A stretch of 64,000 nt of DNA from DATFWC01 sp963777755 (lineage in GTDB: Bacteria; Pseudomonadota; Alphaproteobacteria; Rhizobiales; Xanthobacteraceae). The stretch is taken from NCBI GenBank assembly GCA_963777755.1, contig CAVZSC010000021.1, positions 62,001 to 126,000 on the forward strand, read 5' to 3'. The translations under genes and the position numbers were made by a program. Below are positions 1-6,952 of this stretch, one piece after another. Position 1 is the first letter of the stretch. Each line of letters starts with the position of its first letter. The notes below the pieces were generated by a model, which worked only from the letters and a program-made list of their open reading frames with translations, had not been told where the DNA came from and did no database searches.

Positions 1-1335
1 TATGCGGTCGCGCGCTTCGGGCCGCCGCTCGCGGGCCTCACCGACGCGGGCCAGGCCGTGCTCGGCACGGTGCTCGCCGGGACGATCCTGTGGATCTCGG
101 AAGCGCTTCCGCTCGGCGTAACCGCCCTGGTCGTGCTGGTGCTGCTCGCGATCGCACCGGGACAGCGACTGCCCGACGCGCTCGCCGGCTTCACCTCGGA
201 CGTGACGTTCTTTCTCGTCGGCGCCGTGGCGATCGGGGCCGCCGTCGAGGCGAGCGGGCTTGCCGAGCGCGCAGCGCGCTTTCTCGGCCGCCGCGCCGCG
301 GGCAGTCCGACGCGTCTCTATTGGCAGATGATCGCCGCCCTTCCGCTGCTGGCGCTCCTCCTCCCCTCGGCGATCACCCGCAACGCCATCCTAATTCCCG
401 CCTATTGCGACGCGCTCGAAACCATGGGCCTCGCCAGGTCCGGCCGCGTCGGGCGGGCGCTGATGCTGGCGCTCGGCATGCTCAATCCCCTGGCATCGTC
501 GGCGCTGCTCACCGGCGGCATCACGTCGATCACGGCCGCGACGTTGCTGGGCGGATTCTCCTGGGTGCGCTGGTTCGCCCTCATGTCCCTGCCCTATTAC
601 GCGCTCATCGCCCTGGGCGCGCTCTACCTCCGCGTCATGGTGGGAAGGTTCGAGGACGCGGCCGCGCATTCGCTGCCGCTTGCGTCGGCGAAGCCGCTGT
701 CGGCGGCGGAGATCAAGACGCTTCTCGTCCTCGGCGCGACGTCGGCGCTGTGGCTGAGCGATGCGATCCACGGTCTCTCTCCGGCGGTGCCGGCACTGCT
801 GGCGGCGATCGTGCTGCTCTCCCCGAAGGTCGGCGTGCTGTCGTGGAAGACGTTCGAGGCGAAGCTGTCCTGGGGCCTGATCCTCACGGTCGGGGCCTCC
901 CTGTCGCTCGCCCGCCTGATGACCGCGACCAGTGCCGCCGGCTGGTTGGGGCAGCAGGTCACCGGCCACCTGGCGCTGCTCGCCGACGCGCCGCCGATCC
1001 TGATCGTGGCGCTGGTGGTTTCAGTCGCGCTCGTTCATCTGGCGATCACCAATTTGGCGGCATGCATCGCCCTCTTGCTTCCCATCACCGCAACGATCGC
1101 CGAAGCCGCCGGACTGAACCCGATCGTCTGCGGTCTCGTCGTCACCATCGTGGTCGACGCAGTGATCCTCTATCCGGTGCAGACCGCCGCCAACCTCATT
1201 GCCTACGAGAGCGGCTATTTCGCCGCCGCCGACGTGCGCCGCCTTGGCCTCGGCATGCTGGCAATCACCGGTGCGGTCGTGCTGCTCGTGCTGCCGTATT
1301 GGAGCCTGCTCGGAATGCCGCTGCGGCTGCGCTGA
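1..1335 (+). CDS. DASS (SLC13) family anion transporter, 5' partial
   Basis: The reading frame is open from base 1, so the N-terminus lies outside the window; 444 codons remain. The protein is almost entirely hydrophobic, with many transmembrane helices. It has the helix-hairpin signatures of the divalent anion:sodium symporter family: NPLASSALLTGGITS about a third of the way along, and PVQTAANLIAYESGYF near the C-terminus, corresponding to the family's substrate and sodium loops. Family members import dicarboxylates, sulfate or similar anions across the inner membrane. The substrate cannot be told from sequence. It converges on the phosphofructokinase gene, with an inverted-repeat element between them. 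Confidence 0.8.
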   Translation, partial: YAVARFGPPLAGLTDAGQAVLGTVLAGTILWISEALPLGVTALVVLVLLAIAPGQRLPDALAGFTSDVTFFLVGAVAIGAAVEASGLAERAARFLGRRAAGSPTRLYWQMIAALPLLALLLPSAITRNAILIPAYCDALETMGLARSGRVGRALMLALGMLNPLASSALLTGGITSITAATLLGGFSWVRWFALMSLPYYALIALGALYLRVMVGRFEDAAAHSLPLASAKPLSAAEIKTLLVLGATSALWLSDAIHGLSPAVPALLAAIVLLSPKVGVLSWKTFEAKLSWGLILTVGASLSLARLMTATSAAGWLGQQVTGHLALLADAPPILIVALVVSVALVHLAITNLAACIALLLPITATIAEAAGLNPIVCGLVVTIVVDAVILYPVQTAANLIAYESGYFAAADVRRLGLGMLAITGAVVLLVLPYWSLLGMPLRLR

Positions 1336-1345
1336 CGCTCAGCGC

Positions 1346-1448
1346 GTAGGGTGGGAAGGCGCAACGCTCGATCTCGACGCGTGGGCAAAATCGCAAAGGC
1401 GCCTTGCCCACGCGGACGGGTTGCAATCGGCGATTTTGCCCACCCTAC
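1346..1448. repeat. Nested inverted-repeat intergenic element (GTAGGGTGGG type)
   Basis: The outer ends are GTAGGGTGGG (1346-1355) and CCCACCCTAC (1439-1448). Inside lies a second inverted repeat, GCGTGGGCAA (1379-1388) with TTGCCCACGC (1404-1413). The element fills the space between two convergent genes. Related ends recur near 6.93, 10.99 and 43.85 kb, so this is a dispersed family that may also act as a bidirectional terminator. No coding capacity is seen. Confidence 0.7.
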
Positions 1449-1460
1449 ATGACGGCCCGC

Positions 1461-2540
1461 TCAATCCCCGAACGAGATCCCGGTCGCCTTTGCGGTCAGC
1501 ACGATGTCGTGGTTGGGATCGACGCGCTTCGGCTCGCGCAGCGCCTCGAGGATCGGAACCGTGACGATGTCGGGCGAGTGGAGCGCCACCATGTGGCCCC
1601 AGCGCCCGTCGGCGACCGCACGCACGGCGGCGCCCCCGAATCGCGTCGCCAGCAGGCGGTCGTAGCCGGTCGGGGAGCCGCCGCGCTGCAGATGGCCGAG
1701 CACCATGGATCGGCACTCCTTGCCGGTGCGTGCCAGGATCTCGCGCGCCAGGTGCTCGGCGATGCCGCCGACGCGGGGCGCCTCGCCAGGCAGCGAGGCG
1801 CCCATGATGGAGATCTTGCCGCCGATCGGGAATGCGCCTTCGGCGACCACCACGATGGAGAAGCGGCGCCCGGTCCGGTCGCGCTCCTGGATCTTCTCGC
1901 ACACCTTGTCGACGTCGTAGGGAATCTCCGGGATCAGGATGACGTCGGCGCTGCCCGCAAGCCCGCTGTGCAGCGCGATGAATCCAGCGTTGCGGCCCAT
2001 CACCTCCAGCACGATCACTCGGTCATGGCTCTCTGCCGTGGTGTGCAGCTTGTCGATCGCCTCGATCGCCGTAGTGACGGCGGTGTCGAAGCCAAACGTG
2101 GTGATGGTGCCAGCGACATCGTTGTCGATCGTCTTCGGCACGCCGACGATCTTGATGCCGCGTTCGTGCATCTGCTGGGCGATCGCCAGCGAGCCGTCGC
2201 CGCCGATCGAGATGATGGCGTCGATGCCGAGCTCGCGCATCCGGCCGATCATCTCCTCGGAGCGGTCAACCTCCTCGATGCTGCCGTCGGCACGCCGATA
2301 GGGATAACGAAACGGGTTGCCGCGGTTGGTTGTACGCAGGATGGTACCCCCTACGTGGGCAATGCCCTGCACCAACGCCGGCGTCAGCGGGATGACCTCG
2401 TCCTCGCCGAGCAGGCCGAAATAGCCGCGGCGGATGCCGAGGACGTCCCAGCCGCGGCCGACCGCGGAAAGCACCGCGGCGCGGATCACCGCATTCAGTC
2501 CGGGGGCGTCGCCGCCGCCGGTCGAGAGTGCAATGCGCAT
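1461..2540 (-). CDS. pfkA: 6-phosphofructokinase (clade with Gly/Lys active-site pair)
   Basis: Phosphorylates fructose 6-phosphate to fructose 1,6-bisphosphate in glycolysis. The start is placed at MRIALSTGGGDAPGLN because the glycine-rich loop begins there; the frame is open a further 18 codons upstream. The protein has 359 residues. Visible motifs are GGGDAPGLN (8-16), GGDGS (113-117), PKTIDND (135-141, including the catalytic-loop TIDND) and MGRNAGF. The donor-site pair is Gly (GGDG, residue 116) and Lys (PKT, residue 136). PPi enzymes usually have Asp/Lys and classical bacterial ATP enzymes Gly/Gly. Gly/Lys is known from ATP-using members of the long-chain/actinobacterial clade, so ATP use is likely but not certain. 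Transcribed alone, divergent from the CBS gene. Confidence 0.9.
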   Translation of the reverse strand: MRIALSTGGGDAPGLNAVIRAAVLSAVGRGWDVLGIRRGYFGLLGEDEVIPLTPALVQGIAHVGGTILRTTNRGNPFRYPYRRADGSIEEVDRSEEMIGRMRELGIDAIISIGGDGSLAIAQQMHERGIKIVGVPKTIDNDVAGTITTFGFDTAVTTAIEAIDKLHTTAESHDRVIVLEVMGRNAGFIALHSGLAGSADVILIPEIPYDVDKVCEKIQERDRTGRRFSIVVVAEGAFPIGGKISIMGASLPGEAPRVGGIAEHLAREILARTGKECRSMVLGHLQRGGSPTGYDRLLATRFGGAAVRAVADGRWGHMVALHSPDIVTVPILEALREPKRVDPNHDIVLTAKATGISFGD

Positions 2541-2692
2541 GGCAGGATCCGATCGCTGAGACAACTCTACGAGATTCGCACGACATTTGCACATCCCCCG
2601 CGCCGGTGCGCGTGCGCCGCTTGGGGCATTGCCAACGCAACGCTTTTGGTGGCTATCTGGTTGAGCCGAGGGCCCGAACCGGAGGAGTTCAC

Positions 2693-3130
2693 ATGAACGC
2701 TGGCGACGTCATGACCACGGGGGCGGCCACGATTCGGCCCGACGCCTCGCTGAGCGACGCGGCGCGGCTTATGCTCGAGCACCACATCAGCGGTCTGCCC
2801 GTCATCGACGCGGAGGACAAGCTGGTGGGCATCATCACCGAGGGCGACTTCCTGCGGCCAAGCGTGGGAGGCAAGCCCCAGGTCCTGGAGATCCTGGCGA
2901 GCGGCGCCGCCATGCCGGCCGATGCGCTCAACACCCATCGGGTCGAAGACCTGATGACGCGCAATCCCGTCACCATCGCGGTCGACACCTCGCTCGAGCA
3001 GATCGTCGGGCTGATGACCCGTCACAACGTGAAGCGTCTGCCGGTGGTCACCCAGGGCAAGGTGGTTGGCATCGTCAGCCGTGCCAACCTGATGCACGCG
3101 CTGCTGCGCAAGGCGCAGGCGGCAACGTGA
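2693..3130 (+). CDS. CBS-domain pair protein
   Basis: The start is fixed by a strong GGAGGAG at 2681-2687 ahead of MNAGDVM. The 145-residue protein is two CBS motifs and little else: roughly residues 1-60 (DVMTTGAATIRPDASLSDA, then LPVIDAEDKLVGIITEGDF) and 80-140 (DLMTRNPVTIAVDTSLEQI, then RLPVVTQGKVVGIVSRANL). Such pairs bind adenosine nucleotides and regulate partner proteins. No partner domain is present, so its target is unknown. It is divergent from phosphofructokinase and ends only 7 bp from the convergent binding-protein gene. Cytoplasmic. Confidence 0.85.
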   Translation: MNAGDVMTTGAATIRPDASLSDAARLMLEHHISGLPVIDAEDKLVGIITEGDFLRPSVGGKPQVLEILASGAAMPADALNTHRVEDLMTRNPVTIAVDTSLEQIVGLMTRHNVKRLPVVTQGKVVGIVSRANLMHALLRKAQAAT

Positions 3131-3137
3131 CGATCCT

Positions 3138-4055
3138 CTACTTCGACAGGCTCTGACCGGTTCGCTCCGTCACCTCCTCCCAGCCAGGACAGAAGCGCGC
3201 CCGGAACGGCAGGTTCCATCTGGCGCAGTTGGTCGCGTCGACGATCTCGACCGGCAGCATGATCTCGCGCGGAACGGGCTCACCGCGCAGGTGGCGCAGC
3301 GCGGCCTCGGTCGCGATGGCGCTCATCGTCATGGCGTCGAAATTCACCGTGGCGAGCATCCGCCCGGCCGCGATCGCCGCAATCGCCTCCGGAAGCGCGT
3401 TGATGCCCACCACCAGGGGAAAATCGCCGCCGGCCGCCGCGAGCGCATCCAGCACGCCCAGCGCCATGACGTCGTTGGCGCACAGGATCGCATCGATACC
3501 CCGCAAGCTGTCCACCGCCGCCAGGAAGGCGGCGCAGGCGACGTCGCGCTGGTAGTCGCCGCGCAGCGACGCCCGCACCCGGATGCCGGGACACTGCGCG
3601 AGCGCCGCCTGGAATCCCTCCAGCCGGGCATGGCTCGTCGCCGACGCCGGCGTTCCCTCGAGGATCGCGATCTCGCCTCGCCCGGACAGCCGGGCGAACA
3701 GGTAGCGCGCGACATCCCGTGCCAGCGCGCGGTCCTCCGAGCCGACGAAGCACAGGCGCTGCCCGGCCGTCGTGCGGGTCACGAAGTTGCACAGCGGAAT
3801 GCGCGCCGCATCGAAGCCGAGAATCGCATCGTTCACCGCGGTCTCGTGCACCGGGACGAGCACCGCGGCGTCGGGACGCTCGGCGATCGCGCGTCCGATC
3901 AGGGCGATCTGCTGGGGCACGTCGTCGGGGACGTCGGGTACGTAGTGCGTGGTGGTGGCGCCGAATCGTTCGGCCACGCGGTCGGCGCCGAGCCGCGCCG
4001 CCTCATAGGCGGGATTGGTGCGGTTCTTGGTGAAGACGGCGATCCGCGGCGGCAT
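3138..4055 (-). CDS. Periplasmic-binding-protein type 1 (sugar-binding/LacI fold), no signal peptide
   Basis: A 305-residue protein with the two-lobed fold of ribose-type binding proteins. It opens with PPRIAVFTKNRTNPAYEAARLGAD, has the LEGFQAALAQ segment in the middle, and DAILCANDVMALGVLDAL, the typical hinge and ligand-lobe signature. There is no helix-turn-helix and no N-terminal secretion signal, so it is either a cytoplasmic sensor or has a misplaced start. It follows the TctC-type gene by 15 bp in the same direction, so the two are probably co-transcribed. No ABC permease or ATPase is nearby, which makes a classical sugar importer unlikely. Ligand unknown. Confidence 0.7.
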   Translation of the reverse strand: MPPRIAVFTKNRTNPAYEAARLGADRVAERFGATTTHYVPDVPDDVPQQIALIGRAIAERPDAAVLVPVHETAVNDAILGFDAARIPLCNFVTRTTAGQRLCFVGSEDRALARDVARYLFARLSGRGEIAILEGTPASATSHARLEGFQAALAQCPGIRVRASLRGDYQRDVACAAFLAAVDSLRGIDAILCANDVMALGVLDALAAAGGDFPLVVGINALPEAIAAIAAGRMLATVNFDAMTMSAIATEAALRHLRGEPVPREIMLPVEIVDATNCARWNLPFRARFCPGWEEVTERTGQSLSK

Positions 4056-4070
4056 GGCGGGCGCTGCCCG

Positions 4071-5039
4071 CTACTTCCGCAAGCCGGCGGCGGCGACGAT
4101 CGTGCTCCAGCGCTTGAGCTCGGTGTCCATGTGGCGGCGGAATTCCTCGGGCGTTCCGCCGATCCGCGCCACGGTCTGCGCCTGCAGCGCCTTGGCGACC
4201 TCGTCCGAGGCGAGCGCCTCGTTGGCGGCGCGCGCCAGCTTGTCGATGATCGGCTGCGGCGTGCCGGCGGGCGCGGCCAGGCCGAACCACAGGACCGACT
4301 CGAAGTCCGCAACCCCGGCCTCGATCATGGTGGGAAGATCGGGCATGAACGGGCTGCGCTTGGCGTCGGTGACGGCGAGCGCGACGAGCTTGCCGGCGCG
4401 GACGTGCGCCACCGCGCTCGAGGCGGGCGAGAAGTAGCCGTCGATGCGGCCGGCGAGCAGGTCGGTCATGACCTGCGGGCTGCCGGCGTAGGGAACGTGC
4501 GTGACCTTCACCTGCGCCAGCGACTTGAGCAGCTCGAGCGCCAGGTGGGTGGAGCTCGCCACCCCGGACGATCCGAACGTGATGGCATCGGGCTTCGCCT
4601 TGGCGAGCGCGATCAGCTCCTTGACGCTCTTCACGCCGAGCTCGGGCTTCACCACCAGCACCGTCGGCGTCGAAGTCAGGAGCGCGATCGGCGCGAAGTC
4701 CTTGATGATGTCGAAATTCAAGCTCGGATTCATCGCCGCGTTGACCAGGTTGGCGACCGAGGCGACGAACAGCATATAGCCGTCGCTCGGCGCGCGGGCG
4801 ACGGCCGCCGCCGCGATGCTCGAAGCCGCGCCGGTGCGGTTCTCGATCACGAACTGCTGGCCGAGGATCTGCCCCATCCTGCCGCCGACCACGCGCGCCG
4901 AGATGTCGGCGGTCGAGCCGGCCGAGAACCCGCTGACCACGTGCACCGGCGCCGTCGGGTAGTCCTGCGCCGGCGCCGCGATGGGAACGGCAGTCCACGC
5001 ACAGGCTGCGGCGACGGCGGCGGTTGAGATTTGTTTCAT
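4071..5039 (-). CDS. Tripartite tricarboxylate transporter substrate-binding protein (Bug/TctC family)
   Basis: The start is set at MKQISTAAVAAACAWTAVP because GGGAGGGAGCC lies directly upstream; 15 more codons are open before it. A cleavable signal peptide ends near PAAPAQDYP, giving a periplasmic protein of about 322 residues in total. Family signatures are present: PVHVVSGFSAGSTADISARVV, QFVIENRTGA, the KDFAPIALL segment, and GVASSTHLALELLK followed by VPYAGSPQVMTDLLAGRID. Bug proteins capture carboxylates or similar small metabolites. No TctA/TctB membrane genes are adjacent, as is common for these orphan receptors. First gene of a two-gene transcript with the binding protein at 3138-4055. 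Confidence 0.88.
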   Translation of the reverse strand: MKQISTAAVAAACAWTAVPIAAPAQDYPTAPVHVVSGFSAGSTADISARVVGGRMGQILGQQFVIENRTGAASSIAAAAVARAPSDGYMLFVASVANLVNAAMNPSLNFDIIKDFAPIALLTSTPTVLVVKPELGVKSVKELIALAKAKPDAITFGSSGVASSTHLALELLKSLAQVKVTHVPYAGSPQVMTDLLAGRIDGYFSPASSAVAHVRAGKLVALAVTDAKRSPFMPDLPTMIEAGVADFESVLWFGLAAPAGTPQPIIDKLARAANEALASDEVAKALQAQTVARIGGTPEEFRRHMDTELKRWSTIVAAAGLRK

Positions 5040-5231
5040 GGCTCCCTCCCTGATTTGGAGCAAGCCAAGCATGTTTTGGCGCACGCTGCCAGTTTGCCCG
5101 GATCCTTGCGTGAAAATGTGGAGGAGCCCGACCTGATCCGGCTTGACACCGGCTTTCTGCAGAAAATGCGTCCAAATATGAACAACCAGAACGCTTTCCG
5201 GTTCAATCAGGCGGAACGCGCTGTTGACGCC

Positions 5232-5453
5232 TCAGCCTGCCACGCGATCGGCGAATGCGCGCACGAAACGGATGGCGAGAGCCTTGGCGTCGGAGTCGAG
5301 GTGCTCCAGGGACTTGGGGGCGGCTTTCATGTTTCTGACCGTCACCTCGACCGTCAGGTGGCCGCCGCCCACGTCCTGCTCGGTCCAGGTGAGGATTGCC
5401 CGTACATGGTCCGCGTCGAGCGGGTGGTAGGTGATGTTCAGGCCTGTCGACAT
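5232..5453 (-). CDS. Small conserved-looking hypothetical protein
   Basis: A 73-residue cytoplasmic-looking protein. The start MSTGLNITYHPLDADHV is preferred because GGGAG sits about 7 bp ahead; the frame is open 25 codons further upstream with unconvincing sequence. No signal peptide or membrane segment. It reads as a compact alternation of strand-like segments (NITYHPLDADHVRAILTWTEQD, LTVEVTVRNM) and a C-terminal helix (AKALAIRFVRAFADRVAG). I do not recognise the family. It stands alone. Confidence 0.55.
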   Translation of the reverse strand: MSTGLNITYHPLDADHVRAILTWTEQDVGGGHLTVEVTVRNMKAAPKSLEHLDSDAKALAIRFVRAFADRVAG

Positions 5454-5666
5454 CGTCGCTCCCGATGAACCTCGTCCGGGTTCATTCAGCGTCGCGCGAG
5501 GCAGGACGTTGGCGGTGGCGGCGCGCACGGATCGCCACCGATTTTCCGCCAGGAGATCTCTCCTCGTGTGAGTATCGGTTCAAAGATTCGCACTCCCGCA
5601 GCCCCGATCGTCTGCGGAGTCCTCAGCCTTAGCGGAAATGCAGGAAATGCTTTCGGCTGACAGCCT

Positions 5667-5780
5667 TCAGGGATGAAGGCCGGTCATCAACAGCATCGAG
5701 ACAAAGACGATTACGGTCGCTGCCAGGGAGAAATAGAAAATCTTGGTTGCCACACCAGGATGAGCCTGCGCCGAAGTCAT
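5667..5780 (-). CDS. 37-residue single-helix membrane mini-protein, paralogue A
   Basis: A short gene with a good AGGGAGAT ribosome site just before its ATG. The product begins MTSAQAHPGVATKIFYFSL and continues into one hydrophobic helix ending LLMTGLHP. It is a clear paralogue of the 52-residue protein at 6609-6767: both start MTS, share ATK-x-x-Y-S-L-ATV, then FVS-LL-TG-HP. The upstream sequences are also alike, including a CATATATGG block, which argues that both are real and were duplicated together with their promoter. Function unknown; an inner-membrane micro-protein is the simplest reading. Confidence 0.65.
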   Translation of the reverse strand: MTSAQAHPGVATKIFYFSLAATVIVFVSMLLMTGLHP

Positions 5781-5791
5781 GACCGATCTCC

Positions 5792-6271
5792 CTACAAATG
5801 TCGCGTGATGAAGTTTCTTGCCCTATACATGCATATATGGGGTTCGATGCGCGAACTTGCTATGGCGCGATGGTAATTCTTTTGAATGGCTCGCTGCCGG
5901 TCACCTGTGTCCACCCGCGGCCGGGACAGCGTGCGTCGTGTGGTCAGGAGCGAGCTCGTAGGAACCGTCGATAGCACGTCTGCGAGCCGCTTGCGTGCGC
6001 GATTGACCCAGCTCTCGATCGTTCCGACCGCGATCTCGCAGGTCGCAGCCGCCGCATCGTAGGAGAAGCCCGCGGCGCCGACGAGGAGCAGGGGCTCCCA
6101 TTGGCCGGGCGGCCGCTTTGCAAGCACCGCGCGGAATTCTTCGAATTCCAGCCGGACGTGCTGCTCGGGAGGCGATTTCAGGCTGTCGACGTAGCCGCCG
6201 TCGACAGCCTCGACTTTGCGGCGTCGCTTGCGGTATTCCGAGCGGACAGAGAGCGAGCTAGAAATCGCTGC
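5792..6271 (-). pseudogene. Remnant of an EcfG-like ECF sigma factor (region 4 only)
   Basis: This frame encodes the C-terminal half of a general-stress ECF sigma factor: EYRKRRRKVEAVDGGYVDSL, SPPEQHVRLEFEEFRAVL, then the region-4 helix-turn-helix GFSYDAAAATCEIAVGTIES followed by WVNRARKRLADVL. Region 2, which binds the -10 element and core polymerase, is absent. Going upstream the frame meets a stop at 6272-6274, and the DUF1488 gene occupies the place where the N-terminus should be. The tail after LADVL is longer than usual and looks unrelated. In intact EcfG loci a nepR/phyR pair is normally adjacent; none is here. Best called a truncated, probably inactive copy, although a GTG at 6127 could yield a region-4-only peptide. 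Confidence 0.75.
5832..5865 (-). promoter_or_regulatory. Conserved upstream block of mini-protein A (putative promoter)
   Basis: On the minus strand this contains AAGTTCG, then a CCCCATATATG core, about 50-85 bp before the ATG at 5780. The same arrangement recurs at 6808-6842 ahead of the paralogue. Conservation of spacing and order between the two copies is the evidence; the sigma factor is not identified. Confidence 0.4.
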
Positions 6272-6521
6272 TCACAAGGTCATAGGAACCTTTATGACCG
6301 CGCGCATAGACTTTTGCCGCGGCTGCATAGATCAACGGGCGATTGACGTCAAACGCTCCGAGCGCACCGTTCTGATCGAAAGTCATACCAGGCTGCACTC
6401 GTTTCAGCGCGTCCTCGGTCACGAAAAACGAGGCTTCCATCGCGTTGTCATACCCCCAGAACCGCACAGCCCGTCGCGTGGCGTCGTAACTGCGGCTACT
6501 ATTTGGAAAGCTCAAGGTCAT
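6258..6521 (-). CDS. DUF1488 family protein
   Basis: An 87-residue protein starting MTLSFPNSSRSYDATRRAVR. It matches the DUF1488 pattern of rhizobial small proteins: a beta-rich N-terminus with RFWGYDNAMEASFFVTEDAL, then a helix and the C-terminal KVYARGHKGSYDLVSSDF. The frame is open 28 codons further upstream, but the internal start matches the family. No signal or membrane segment. Its 3' end overlaps the ECF sigma remnant by 14 bp. Function unknown in the family. Confidence 0.7.
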   Translation of the reverse strand: MTLSFPNSSRSYDATRRAVRFWGYDNAMEASFFVTEDALKRVQPGMTFDQNGALGAFDVNRPLIYAAAAKVYARGHKGSYDLVSSDF

Positions 6522-6608
6522 GCACTCGCCTTTGCCGTTTCGAAGCCGTGCGCATTTACCTAGCTCGTAAGCGCATCGCCAGACGGAATGCAGACGGGCG
6601 GACAACCC

Positions 6609-6767
6609 TTAGGGGTGAGCACCGGTCAGCAGGATCGAGACAAAGATGAAAACGGTCGCCACCAAGGAATAATAGATCACCTTGGTCGCCACGTCGCGAA
6701 GAGCGCCGGACCGAACCTGAGGTAGAACGTAAGGAATAACACCAGGAAGAGCATGTGTCGAAGTCAT
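6609..6767 (-). CDS. 52-residue single-helix membrane mini-protein, paralogue B
   Basis: The start MTSTHALPGV is chosen for the perfect TAGGAGG ahead of it. A polar N-terminus of about 28 residues leads into one transmembrane helix (KVIYYSLVATVFIFVSILL) and a TGAHP tail. Compared with paralogue A (5667-5780) it carries an extra stretch of about 15 residues between HALPG and ATK. Both have near-identical helix and tail. Function unknown. Confidence 0.65.
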   Translation of the reverse strand: MTSTHALPGVIPYVLPQVRSGALRDVATKVIYYSLVATVFIFVSILLTGAHP

Positions 6768-6807
6768 GACCAGCCTCCTACAATGTCTCGCGATGGGCAT
6801 TATTGAT

Positions 6808-6842
6808 CATATATGGGATCGAATGGACGAACTTACGATGGG
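6808..6842 (-). promoter_or_regulatory. Conserved upstream block of mini-protein B (putative promoter)
   Basis: The counterpart of the block at 5832-5865: AAGTTCG, then a TCGATCCCATATATG stretch on the minus strand, ending about 40 bp before the ATG at 6767. Called only from its similarity to the other copy. Confidence 0.4.
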
Positions 6843-6926
6843 GGTGCCCATAGATTTTGTATATTACTTCAGGCGGCGCTCCTGAACCGGCTGGTCATGG
6901 AAATGCCCGGTGTAGCCGAGGGGCGG

Positions 6927-6945
6927 CGATTTTGCCCACCCTACG
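6927..6945. repeat. Half copy of the GTAGGGTGGG intergenic repeat
   Basis: GATTTTGCCCACCCTAC is identical to the right end of the element at 1346-1448. No matching left end is seen nearby, so this is a fragment. It lies just past the stop codon of the TRAP large permease gene. Confidence 0.5.
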
Positions 6946-6952
6946 CACGGCC

